DNA from: CAYWFP01 sp964457365
GTDB lineage: Bacteria; Planctomycetota; SZUA-567
Assembly (NCBI GenBank): GCA_964457365.1
Contig: CAYWFP010000116.1
Span: 1-10,711, forward strand
Direction: 5' to 3'
DNA: 10,711 nt
Below the pieces are notes generated by a model. The model worked only from the letters and a program-made list of their open reading frames with translations, was not told the origin of the DNA and did not search any database. Every line of letters begins with the position of its first letter. Positions within the stretch are counted from its first letter, which is position 1. Below are positions 1-7,367 of this stretch, one piece after another. Position numbers and translations under genes: made by a program.

Positions 1-807
1 GGGACCGATGCAACGCAGACGCGTGACGCCGTCGGCTTCGTCCTTGACAATGGTCTGCTTGACGACGTTCAACGGCCGAATGGCCTCGAGCACCGTATCG
101 CGCGGCGCACGAACGGCCAGCTCCACGCGGTTGGTCTCGTGCGCCAGCGCACGCAGTTCGTCCATCGTGCCGGTGCCGACGATGCGGCCGCGGTTGATGA
201 TGATGATGCGTCCGGCCATCGCCTCGGCCTCCTGCAGGATATGCGTCGAGAGGATGACCGTCTTCTCGTTGGCCAGTTCGCGGACGATGTTCCTGACTTC
301 GAGGATCTGGTGCGGGTCCAGCCCGCTGGTGGGCTCGTCCAGGATCACCACCGCCGGGTCGTGGATCAGCGCCTGCGCCAGCCCGGTGCGCTGGCGATAC
401 CCTTTGGAGAGATGCCCGATGGGACGGCGAATCATCGGTTTGAGCCCGCAGCGCTCGACCACCCAGTCCATCCGCGTACGGAGGGTTTTGCCCGAGAGGC
501 CGCGCGCGGCGCCGACGAAACGCAGATACTCCCCGGCCTCCATGTTCCGGTACAGCGGCAGCACCTCCGGCAGGTAACCGGTCATGGCGCGGACGGCGAT
601 CGGGTCTTCGGTCACCGACTTGCCCCCGATGACGGCCGTGCCGGTGGTCGGGTACAGGTAGCTCGTCAGCAACTTCATGGTCGTGCTCTTGCCCGCGCCG
701 TTGGGTCCCAGGAGGCCGACCACCTCGCCCTTCTGGACCTGGAAGGACGCTTCCTGCAGCGCCAGCACCGTGCCGTAACTCATGGTCAGATTGTCTGCTT
801 CGATCAT
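1..807 (-). CDS. ABC transporter ATP-binding protein, GldA-like (3' end beyond window)
   Basis: Nucleotide-binding subunit of an ABC-2 type exporter; it hydrolyses ATP at the inner face of the membrane to drive a separate permease, which is not in this window. The 269 residues present run from ATG at 807 to the window edge with no stop. Visible motifs are Walker A GPNGAGKST (34-42), the signature LSKGYRQR (133-140), Walker B VVILDEP (153-159), the D-loop SGLD (161-164) and the switch histidine in STH (187-189). The Q-loop position reads GYLPE, as is common in the GldA branch. Residues after about 215 form the start of the C-terminal extension. The start is supported by AGGAGAGG just upstream. 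It follows the histidine kinase gene on the same strand by 105 bp but has its own promoter. The LSKGYRQR signature and GYLPE suggest the gliding-motility or GldG-type auxiliary-transport family; the substrate cannot be read from the sequence. Confidence 0.93.
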   Translation of the reverse strand, partial: MIEADNLTMSYGTVLALQEASFQVQKGEVVGLLGPNGAGKSTTMKLLTSYLYPTTGTAVIGGKSVTEDPIAVRAMTGYLPEVLPLYRNMEAGEYLRFVGAARGLSGKTLRTRMDWVVERCGLKPMIRRPIGHLSKGYRQRTGLAQALIHDPAVVILDEPTSGLDPHQILEVRNIVRELANEKTVILSTHILQEAEAMAGRIIIINRGRIVGTGTMDELRALAHETNRVELAVRAPRDTVLEAIRPLNVVKQTIVKDEADGVTRLRCIGP

Positions 808-810
808 ACC

Positions 811-818
811 CCTCTCCT
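811..818 (-). promoter_or_regulatory. Ribosome binding site of the ABC ATPase gene
   Basis: On the minus strand this reads AGGAGAGG, ending three bases before the ATG at 807. It is the purine-rich stretch that fixes the start of the ABC ATPase, whose N-terminus MIEADNLTMSYG is typical of the family. Confidence 0.75.
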
Positions 819-835
819 GCAATCGATACGGGAAC

Positions 836-853
836 GGCCCTTTGCGCCGGGCC
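836..853 (-). other. Small hairpin in the leader of the ABC ATPase gene
   Basis: GGCCC at 836-840 and GGGCC at 849-853 form a 5-bp GC stem with an 8-base loop. It lies between the predicted promoter and the ribosome binding site. No T-run follows on the minus strand, so it is not a normal intrinsic terminator; a leader structure or a chance hairpin are both possible. Confidence 0.3.
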
Positions 854-877
854 ATCAACGGGAAAAGTCAGAAGTGG

Positions 878-906
878 ATTATACGGATGTCGGCGAAGCG
901 TCGCAA
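878..906 (-). promoter_or_regulatory. Predicted sigma-70-type promoter for the ABC ATPase gene
   Basis: On the minus strand, TTGCGA (906-901) is followed after exactly 17 bases by a perfect TATAAT (883-878). Transcription would start near 871, giving a leader of about 60 bases. The -35 begins only 7 bases past the stop of the upstream kinase gene, in the only non-coding gap of this strand block, which makes a chance match less likely. It suggests the ABC gene can be expressed apart from the dnaE operon. Confidence 0.6.
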
Positions 907-912
907 GGGGGA

Positions 913-2391
913 TCAGGTCGAGACGGCCTGGATCACCGCCTCGCGGATCTCGGCGATGCTGAACGGCTTGCGCACCAGGCCGGCCGCGCGCTCGACGGCG
1001 GGGCGGATCTTCTCGTCCAGCGGTCGGCCGGAGATGAAGACCACGCGCGTATCGGGCGTGTTCTTCTCGATATAGTCGAAGATCTGCAAGCCGCCGACGG
1101 GCCCCTTGAGGATGATGTCAAGCAGCACCACATCGTACTCGGTGCGCGCCAGCAGTTCCAGCGCTTCCTCGCCGCTGGATACCGCCCGCACGTGCATGTC
1201 CCGGAAGATACCGCGCACGAGGCTGTGAAAGATGGTCTCGTCGTCGACGAAGAGCAGGTGCATCCCCTTCTCCACCACCCCCGTCGCCGCCAGCGCCGAC
1301 GGCACCTCGCGCGCGTACGGCGCTACCGTGGCCACCGGCAGGCGGACGGTGAAGACGCTGCCCTGATCCACTTCGCTCTCGACGGTGATCTCGCCGTCGT
1401 GCGCCTGGACGAGATTGTAGGTCATGGTCAGCCCCAGACCGTGTCCGGCGACCTTGACGTTCCCGCCAAGCGCACCCTTGGTGGTAAAGAACGGCTCGAA
1501 AAGGCGGGCGGTCTGCTCGGAAGTCATGCCGTGGCCGGTATCGCGTACGCGCACCACCGCGGAGTCCCCCTCGCGCGCCAGGGAGATAGCGATCCGGCCC
1601 TGCCCCTCGATAGCCTGGTACGCGTTGATGACGAGGTTGAGGAAGATCTGCTGCAACATCCCCGGATTGCCGACAAGCTGCGGATCGTCGTGGATCGCTA
1701 CGGAGAGCTCGATTCCGCGCGCCTGCAACTCCAGCCGTACGATTCGCGCCACCCCCTCGATGATCGGCTTGAGGCGCACGCCGCGCTCCAGCGAGACGCG
1801 CCCCTCGGAGAAGGACAAGAGCGAGCGGATGATCTCCTCGGCGCGGTCGCTCTGGCTGAGAATCACCTCCAACAGCTCCGGTACGTGCTCGGCATTCTCG
1901 CGCGCCAGTTCGGCAAAGCCGCGGATGCTGGCCCAGATGTTGTTGAATTCGTGCGCGATGCCGGCCGCGAGCAGCCCTACCGCGGCCATCTTCTCGTGCT
2001 GCACGGTCTTGGCCAAGCCCTGGTTGTACTCGGTGATGTCCTCGAGTTGAAGCAGGAGGCGCAGCTCGTCTCCGGGAAGCAGCGAGGCGCTGGCGCGCAG
2101 ATAGCGGGCGCGTCCCTGAGGCGGCTGAAGCGAAAAGAAAGTCCGCCGCGTCCGGCTCGTGCGCAATACCGCCGGCAACAGCCACTCCACCTCGGGGTAG
2201 CTCTCGCCGAACGCCCGGTCCAGGGGCATTCCGCGCAGCTTCGTCTCCGGCAGGCCCAGCAGGTCCGCGGCGGCGCGGTTCAGCGCCTCGATGCGCATCT
2301 CCTTGCCGAAGACCAGTACGCCCACGTCCATCGCCGCCACGACCGACTGGTCCAACGTCGATTCGTCATTCTTGCCCGAGGCGTCGATCAA
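913..2391 (-). CDS. Hybrid sensor histidine kinase (PAS-HisKA-HATPase-REC)
   Basis: Cytoplasmic two-component sensor of 492 residues; it autophosphorylates on histidine and passes the phosphate to its own receiver. A PAS-like sensor covers about 14-122, ending LLLQLEDIT. The dimerisation helix carries the phospho-acceptor H147 in IAHEFNN. The ATPase domain shows the N box LVINAYQAIEG (253-263), G1 DTGHGM (284-289), the F box FEPFFTTK (298-305) and G2 GHGLGL (316-321). The receiver (about 377-490) has the acidic pair FVDDE, phospho-acceptor D425 in VVLLDI, and K475 in VRKPF. There is no transmembrane segment and no output domain, so a histidine phosphotransferase or a separate regulator is expected elsewhere. 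I chose a TTG start at 2391: it overlaps the hydrolase stop as TTGA, has GAGGAAG four bases upstream, and the frame upstream reads as a shadow of the hydrolase. The first internal ATG would cut into the PAS region. Confidence 0.9.
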   Translation of the reverse strand: MIDASGKNDESTLDQSVVAAMDVGVLVFGKEMRIEALNRAAADLLGLPETKLRGMPLDRAFGESYPEVEWLLPAVLRTSRTRRTFFSLQPPQGRARYLRASASLLPGDELRLLLQLEDITEYNQGLAKTVQHEKMAAVGLLAAGIAHEFNNIWASIRGFAELARENAEHVPELLEVILSQSDRAEEIIRSLLSFSEGRVSLERGVRLKPIIEGVARIVRLELQARGIELSVAIHDDPQLVGNPGMLQQIFLNLVINAYQAIEGQGRIAISLAREGDSAVVRVRDTGHGMTSEQTARLFEPFFTTKGALGGNVKVAGHGLGLTMTYNLVQAHDGEITVESEVDQGSVFTVRLPVATVAPYAREVPSALAATGVVEKGMHLLFVDDETIFHSLVRGIFRDMHVRAVSSGEEALELLARTEYDVVLLDIILKGPVGGLQIFDYIEKNTPDTRVVFISGRPLDEKIRPAVERAAGLVRKPFSIAEIREAVIQAVST

Positions 2392-3353
2392 TCGTCTTCC
2401 TCGCGGAATAGGCCTGTCAGAAACGCGCTCACGTCGTCCTGCCACAACGTCGGTGCCTGCGCCAGGCCCGCGTCGTGCGCCACGCCGGGAAGGACGACGT
2501 GACGCTTGGGGCCACTCAACGCAGCGAAGACCGCCTCGCTGTCGGCTACGCTCACGCGCGGGTCGGCCTCGCCGTGCAGCAGCAGCGTCGGCACGGTCAC
2601 CGCCGCGGCATCCCGTGCCGGCGCCAGTTTCAACGCCGGAAAGCCGTTCATCCAGCCGCCCCAGAGACAGAGCAACTCCGCCAGCCCCCACGGCGGCAGG
2701 CCCATGCTGCGGATACGGCGGCGCACGGTGCCCAGAAGGCTGTCGAACGGGCATTCCAGAATGACCGCATCCGGCGCGGTGGCGCCCGTGCTCAGCGCGC
2801 GCAGCAAGGCGACCGCACCCATGGAACTACCATACACCACCAGGCGTGACGGTGCAAATCTCTTTCGCACCGCCGCCAGTGCCGCGCCGGCGTCGTCGGC
2901 TTCGTGCCAGCCGAAGCTCGTGCTCTCGCCGGTAGATTCGCCGTGGCCGCGAAAGTCGATCAGCGTGACGGCGTAGCCCAGCCGGCGAAAACATGCAGCG
3001 TGCGGCAGGAAGTCGGATTTGCACTTCCCGAACGACGGCAGTATCAGGACCATCCCTGACGCGCCGCCCAGCGGCAGATGCCAGGCCGGAAGCGTATGCC
3101 CGCCGCTGCTGACGATCTCGAAGGTGCCGAACGGCAGGTCCAACTCGGCCGGCGTCGCGCCGATACGCGCGCGTTGTGCGCGCATCCCCAGCAGGACGAG
3201 CCGCACCCGCTGCCACGCGCTCATCGCCTCCGGGGAGGGGCGCTCGCCCGTCGCGTCGCGAAAGTGCGTCATCGTCCAGGCGTGTCGCGCGGCCAGCAGG
3301 TTCAGCAGCAACGCCAACGCCGCCAGCCCCAGCGCCAATCCGAGCCCGCTCAT
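2388..3353 (-). CDS. Membrane-anchored alpha/beta hydrolase
   Basis: Serine hydrolase of the alpha/beta fold, 321 residues; the substrate is unknown (ester, peptide or acyl bonds are all used by the superfamily). An N-terminal hydrophobic stretch, about residues 3-22, looks like an uncleaved membrane anchor. The catalytic triad is visible: nucleophile S177 in the elbow GSSMG (175-179), acid D264 in HGEADPRV, and H293 in GVAHDAG. The strand before the elbow carries DFRGHGES (133-140), and PSFGKCKSD (106-114) is placed to form the oxyanion hole. The ATG at 3353 overlaps the dnaE stop as ATGA, and its own stop overlaps the kinase start as TTGA, so it is likely translated by coupling; the upstream ribosome site is weak. 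Family assignment is firm; a role linked to replication or signalling is not implied by position alone. Confidence 0.9.
   Translation of the reverse strand: MSGLGLALGLAALALLLNLLAARHAWTMTHFRDATGERPSPEAMSAWQRVRLVLLGMRAQRARIGATPAELDLPFGTFEIVSSGGHTLPAWHLPLGGASGMVLILPSFGKCKSDFLPHAACFRRLGYAVTLIDFRGHGESTGESTSFGWHEADDAGAALAAVRKRFAPSRLVVYGSSMGAVALLRALSTGATAPDAVILECPFDSLLGTVRRRIRSMGLPPWGLAELLCLWGGWMNGFPALKLAPARDAAAVTVPTLLLHGEADPRVSVADSEAVFAALSGPKRHVVLPGVAHDAGLAQAPTLWQDDVSAFLTGLFREEDD
2396..2402 (-). promoter_or_regulatory. Ribosome binding site supporting the TTG start of the kinase
   Basis: The minus strand reads GAGGAAG here, four bases before TTG at 2391. It lies inside the last codons of the hydrolase gene, so ribosomes finishing that gene are placed to restart at the overlapping TTGA. 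It is the main reason to prefer the rare TTG start over a later ATG. Confidence 0.55.
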
Positions 3354-6300
3354 GCGCTGGCGGTCTTGCGACCGCTCCGAAAGCGCCCGCTGCCGCGCTT
3401 GCGACCGTTGTCCGCCGTCGGTGTGCGCGGGCGGAAATAGAGATGCCCTTCGCCGAAGAGCCGTTCGATCTCCCCGAGGAGCATCGGCGACGGTTTGATG
3501 CCGTATTTGCGCCCCGCGCGCACCTCGACGACCTGCCGCCTGGGGGTGCGGATGCGCAGGTAGAGTTCCTTGTCTCCGTGATGCGCCCGCAACAGGTCTT
3601 TCAACGCCTCGATCTGCTCGTCGCCGACGTTGGCGTCGACGGAGATGACCGCGCTGCCGGCGAGCTTCTCCTCGGCCAGTTCCAGCGGCACCACCTCGTC
3701 CACCAGCAGCGACGGTTCCTCGCGGCTGCGGTCGAGCCGACCGCAGAAAAAGACGATTCGGTCCTCCTTCAGCAACTCCTTGCACTCTTCGAAAACGCTG
3801 TTGAAGACGACCGCGTTCACCGCCCCGTCCAGGTCTTCGAGCACCAGCCGCGCGTAGCGGCGCTCCTTCTTGTCCAGACGCAGCTGGACGTCGGCGATCA
3901 ATCCGCCGATCACCACCGGCGCACCGTCGTTCATGCGCTGCAAACGATCGGTGTCGGCGTTGGAGAAGGTACGGATGGCGTCGCGATGCTCGCTCAGCGG
4001 GTGGGCGCTGACGTAGAACCCCAGCACCTCCTTCTCCCGTTGCAGCATCTCCGGCAGGGGCCACTCCGGCACCCCCGGCAACTGTTCGCCCGGATCGTCC
4101 TCCACCTCGCCGAAGAGGCTGGGCTGGCCGGCGTTGCGGGCGCGCTGCGCAGCGCTGCCGGCGCCGATGGCCGCTTCCAGACCGGCCATGAACTGCGCGC
4201 GGTGCGCCCCCAGCGAGTCGAACGCACCGGCCTTGATCAGCGCCTCGACGCTGCCCTTGTTGAGAAGATGCAGATCCGCCCGCTCGCAGAAGTCGTGCAG
4301 GCTGGTGAACGGGCCGTTGGCCGTGCGTTGCTCCTCGAGGCTCTCGACCGCCTTGTCGCCGACGCCCTTGACCGCCGAGAGGCCGAAACGGATATTGCCC
4401 TCGCTGACGGTGAAGTAGGCCCCGGACTCGTTGACGTCCGGCGGCAGCACCTTGATGCCCATGCGCCGGGCGTCGTCGATATACTGCACCACCTTCTTCG
4501 TATCGCCCCGGTTGGTCGAGAGGAGCGCGGCCATGTACTCGCAGGGATAGTGACACTTCAGGTACGCCGTCCGGTAGGCGATCAGCGCATAGCAGGCCGA
4601 GTGCGACTTGTTGAAGCCGTAGGCGGCGAACTTCTCCACCGCGTCGAAGACATCTTCGGCGATCTTTTCGCCGACGGTGTCGTGCGCCTGCTTGATGAAC
4701 TTCTGCTTGTACTCCTGCATGATGGCGGCGATCTTCTTGCCCATCGCCCGCCGCATCAGATCGCCCTCCGAGAGGCTGAAATGCGCCAGTTGCTGGGCGA
4801 TGGCCTGCACCTGCTCCTGGTAGATCACCAGGCCGTAGGTCTCCGCGAGGATCGACTCCAGCAGCGGGTGCTGGTACGCCACTTCCTCGCGCCCCTGCTT
4901 CCGCGCGACGTACGGATCGATGAACTGCATCGGGCCGGGGCGGAACATCGCCACCGCCGCGATCAGGTCTTCGAAGCGGTCGGGCTTCAAACGGGCCAGC
5001 AGATTACGGAACCCCTCGCTCTCGAACTGGAAGACGCCCTTGGCGTCGCCCTTGCCGAGCATCGCGTAGGTCGCCGGATCGTCCAGCGGCACGTTGTTGA
5101 CGTCGATCGCCTCGCCGGTGCTGCGCCGGATGATCTCCTGCGCCTTGCGCAGCAGCGTCAACGTCTCAAGCCCCAAAACGTCCACCTTGCACAGGCCCAG
5201 CACCTCGACCTTCTTCATGTCGTACTGGAAGGTGATGTCCTCGCCGCGCTTGGCGAGCGGGCCGTAATGATCCTTCAACGGCCGGTCGGCGACCAGGACG
5301 CCCGCGGCGTGGATGCCGGTCTGCCGGATCACCCCGTCGAGCTCGCCGGCCATGTCCAGCAGTTCGCCCACCTGCGGATCCTTGTCGTGGATCTCCTTCA
5401 GATCCGGGTTCTGCTCCATGGCGATCTCGATGCTGCTCTTGCCGCCCTTGCCCTTGAGCATGTCCGGGATCATCTTGGCGATGGTATCGACCTCGTGCAG
5501 CGGCATCCCGACCACGCGGCCGACGTCGCGCACCGCGCTCTTGGCGCTGATGCGGCCGAAGGTGACGATCTGCGCGCACTGCTCGCGACCGAAACGCTCG
5601 ACGATGTAGTCGACCACCTCCTGCCGGCGCTCCTTGTCGAAGTCGATATCGATGTCGGGCATCTCGTTGCGGCCCTCGTTGAGGAAACGCTCGAACAAGA
5701 GGTCGTACTTCAGCGGGTCGATATCGGTGATGCTCAACGCGTACGCCACGATGGAACCGGCGGCCGAGCCGCGTCCGGGGCCGACCCAGATGCCGTTCTC
5801 CTTGGCGTGACGGACGATCTCGCCGACCATCAGGAAATACGAAGGAAAGCCCATCTCGACGATGACCTTGTGCTCGCGCTCGTAGCGTTCGGTCACCTCC
5901 GCCGGCAGCGGCTCGCCGTAGCGCGCCTTCAGTCCTTCCAGACAGAGCTTGTGCATCAACTCATCCGGCGACTCGCCTTTCTCCGAGGCGATGCGCGGGA
6001 GGTGGAATTTCTGCTCCACGCCGTGCTCGTCGCGGTGGAGCTCGCGCAGGTCGAAGTTGCACCGCTCGGCGATCTCCACCGTCCGGTCGCACCAGTCCTC
6101 CCTGCCCTTGAACGTCAGCCTCATCTCCTGGGCGCTGCGGAGGTAGAACTGGTCGGACTCCATTTTCATGCGGTTCGGATCGTCCAGGCGCTTGCCGGTG
6201 TTGATGCAGATCATCACCTCCTGCACCTTGGCGTGCCCGGGGAGGATGTAGTGGACGTCCGAGGTGGCCACCGCCGGAATGCCCGTTTTCTCCGAGAGCG

Positions 6301-6880
6301 CGGCGATGGGTTCGATGATGCGCTGCTGCTCGGGCAGGCCGTTGTCCTGCGCCTCGAGATAGAAGTTGTTCTCGCCGAAGATCTCGCGGTACTCGCGCGC
6401 GGCCGCCTCGGCCTCTTCCTCGCGCCCGTTGAGCAGATGCGTCGAGACCTCGCCCGAGAGGCAGCCGCTCATGGCGATCAGCCCGGCGCCGTGTTCGCGC
6501 AGCACCTCCTTGTCCACCCGCGGGCGGTAGTAGTACCCCTCGAGGTAACCGATGGTGCAGAGCCGGCAGAGGTTCAGGTAACCCTCGGTATCGGTGCACA
6601 GCAGCGTCAGGTGGAACGCCGCGTCCTTCATACCGTGGGCGCTGCGCTCGTGACGGGATCCGGGCGCGACATAGGCCTCGAAGCCGATGATCGGTTTGAT
6701 CCCGTTCTTCTCGGCGGTCTTGTAGAAGTCGATGGCTCCGTACATCGCGCCGTGGTCGGTGACGGCCATGGCCTTCATGTCCAGCTCTTTGGCCCGCGCG
6801 ATCAGCGGCTCGACCTGGCAGACGCCGTCGAGGACGGAATAATGCGTGTGCAGATGCAGATGCACGTACGAGCTGTTCAT
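3350..6880 (-). CDS. dnaE: DNA polymerase III subunit alpha (replicative polymerase, DnaE1 type)
   Basis: Catalytic subunit of the replicative DNA polymerase, 1176 residues (E. coli DnaE is 1160). The PHP domain is at about 5-275, with HLHLHTHYS, TDHG, GFE, SGC and TSDVH motifs. The C-family polymerase core has GPGRGSAAGS (367-376), the paired catalytic aspartates in PDIDIDFD (D411 and D413), and the third, D567, in CKVDVLGL. The fingers carry FRPGP (646-650), IYQEQ and GFNKSHS (755-761). Helix-hairpin-helix residues VKGVGDKA lie near 837. QPSLFG (919-924) fits the beta-clamp binding motif. An OB fold follows at about 988-1065, then a basic tail. The start at 6880 has GGGGGAG five bases upstream; an earlier in-frame ATG at 6907 would add nine residues without homology. 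It heads the operon with the hydrolase and kinase. The motif set argues against error-prone DnaE2 and PolC. Confidence 0.97.
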   Translation of the reverse strand: MNSSYVHLHLHTHYSVLDGVCQVEPLIARAKELDMKAMAVTDHGAMYGAIDFYKTAEKNGIKPIIGFEAYVAPGSRHERSAHGMKDAAFHLTLLCTDTEGYLNLCRLCTIGYLEGYYYRPRVDKEVLREHGAGLIAMSGCLSGEVSTHLLNGREEEAEAAAREYREIFGENNFYLEAQDNGLPEQQRIIEPIAALSEKTGIPAVATSDVHYILPGHAKVQEVMICINTGKRLDDPNRMKMESDQFYLRSAQEMRLTFKGREDWCDRTVEIAERCNFDLRELHRDEHGVEQKFHLPRIASEKGESPDELMHKLCLEGLKARYGEPLPAEVTERYEREHKVIVEMGFPSYFLMVGEIVRHAKENGIWVGPGRGSAAGSIVAYALSITDIDPLKYDLLFERFLNEGRNEMPDIDIDFDKERRQEVVDYIVERFGREQCAQIVTFGRISAKSAVRDVGRVVGMPLHEVDTIAKMIPDMLKGKGGKSSIEIAMEQNPDLKEIHDKDPQVGELLDMAGELDGVIRQTGIHAAGVLVADRPLKDHYGPLAKRGEDITFQYDMKKVEVLGLCKVDVLGLETLTLLRKAQEIIRRSTGEAIDVNNVPLDDPATYAMLGKGDAKGVFQFESEGFRNLLARLKPDRFEDLIAAVAMFRPGPMQFIDPYVARKQGREEVAYQHPLLESILAETYGLVIYQEQVQAIAQQLAHFSLSEGDLMRRAMGKKIAAIMQEYKQKFIKQAHDTVGEKIAEDVFDAVEKFAAYGFNKSHSACYALIAYRTAYLKCHYPCEYMAALLSTNRGDTKKVVQYIDDARRMGIKVLPPDVNESGAYFTVSEGNIRFGLSAVKGVGDKAVESLEEQRTANGPFTSLHDFCERADLHLLNKGSVEALIKAGAFDSLGAHRAQFMAGLEAAIGAGSAAQRARNAGQPSLFGEVEDDPGEQLPGVPEWPLPEMLQREKEVLGFYVSAHPLSEHRDAIRTFSNADTDRLQRMNDGAPVVIGGLIADVQLRLDKKERRYARLVLEDLDGAVNAVVFNSVFEECKELLKEDRIVFFCGRLDRSREEPSLLVDEVVPLELAEEKLAGSAVISVDANVGDEQIEALKDLLRAHHGDKELYLRIRTPRRQVVEVRAGRKYGIKPSPMLLGEIERLFGEGHLYFRPRTPTADNGRKRGSGRFRSGRKTASA

Positions 6881-6885
6881 GCCGT

Positions 6886-6892
6886 CTCCCCC
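6886..6892 (-). promoter_or_regulatory. Ribosome binding site of dnaE
   Basis: GGGGGAG on the minus strand, five bases from ATG 6880. It decides between this start and the in-frame ATG at 6907, which lies close to the predicted transcription start and has no useful leader. Confidence 0.65.
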
Positions 6893-6905
6893 GGATTGTC
6901 GTGGC
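6891..6905. repeat. 15-bp direct repeat, copy 1
   Basis: CCGGATTGTCGTGGC, identical to 7175-7189 and separated from it by 269 bases. It lies in the dnaE leader and touches the dnaE ribosome site. It may be a target duplication, a recombination scar or an attachment-like core. Confidence 0.7.
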
Positions 6906-6916
6906 AAGGAGGTCGC

Positions 6917-6945
6917 ATCCTAACGCTTTTCACGCACTCGTTCAA
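6917..6945 (-). promoter_or_regulatory. Predicted promoter of the dnaE operon
   Basis: On the minus strand, TTGAAC (6945-6940) and TAGGAT (6922-6917) are separated by exactly 17 bases; each matches four of six consensus bases. Transcription would start near 6910, giving a leader of about 30 bases with the ribosome site in place. Both elements lie inside the segment bounded by the 15-bp direct repeats. Confidence 0.45.
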
Positions 6946-7085
6946 CTATTTTCGAAAACGCCGGCGCGCTGCCGAAAATATCATCCGGCGAGACAAGAGG
7001 TTAGGATTTCGGGGTCTTCAGCGGAATTTGTGGGTGATTTTCTGATGAAGAGCACCTTGGCCTCGGGCTCAAGGGCTGCCGGGGA

Positions 7086-7168
7086 GCGTCCCTTCCACCC
7101 TCTCGTCATCGACGCCAGCCCAGCTCGGGGTGAGGCCGACGCCGACGGCGAGAGGGCTCCGGGGACGC
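7086..7168. repeat. Long GC-rich imperfect stem-loop
   Basis: GCGTCCC (7086-7092) pairs with GGGACGC (7162-7168). After five unpaired bases on each side, CCCTCTCG (7098-7105) pairs with CGAGAGGG (7149-7156), and pairing continues inward through about 7116 and 7138 with a few mismatches. The loop is near 7117-7137. It could be a structured RNA, a dispersed repeat or the hairpin of a small element. There is no T-run to make it an intrinsic terminator. Confidence 0.5.
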
Positions 7169-7174
7169 AGCGCA

Positions 7175-7189
7175 CCGGATTGTCGTGGC
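7175..7189. repeat. 15-bp direct repeat, copy 2
   Basis: Exact second copy of the sequence at 6891-6905, in the same orientation. It sits directly beside the end of the GC-rich stem-loop (7086-7168), so the stem is contained in the bounded segment near its right edge. Confidence 0.7.
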
Positions 7190-7331
7190 GTTGACATTCG
7201 CGAAGGAGTTTTGGCTGGAAACGAAAACGTCCATCCCGATACTTCACGTCTTTTTGATCGTCGCAGATCGGAAAGGGTGGAGGCGGGATGGATCATACTC
7301 AATCGCATCGAGCAGACATGGTACTTGCAGT

Positions 7332-7352
7332 CCCATCGCACATGCGATAGGG
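7332..7352. repeat. Short hairpin
   Basis: CCCATCGC (7332-7339) and GCGAT-A-GGG (7344-7352) form an 8-bp stem with one bulged A and a 4-base loop. It lies 15 bases before the MITE-like inverted repeat. No T-run follows, so a terminator is unlikely. Confidence 0.4.
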
Positions 7353-7367
7353 CATCCCAATCGTGCA

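Noticed and set aside
836..853. Intrinsic terminator between the kinase and ABC genes
   Set aside because: The stem is only 5 bp and no T-run follows on the minus strand.
139..2502. A 787-codon plus-strand frame opposite the kinase and ABC genes
   Set aside because: The same codon-bias mirror effect; it has no family-like motif, and the opposite strand carries complete kinase and ABC motifs.
2392..4556. Long upstream extensions of the hydrolase and kinase frames
   Set aside because: The parts upstream of 3353 and 2391 are read out of frame over dnaE and the hydrolase and are arginine-rich shadows. The stop/start overlaps and domain starts fix the real N-termini.
3176..7045. A very long open frame on the plus strand opposite dnaE (1289 codons)
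   Set aside because: It mirrors a high-GC gene: its composition is rich in R, H, L, V, D and A with no recognisable domain, and dnaE on the other strand has every family motif.
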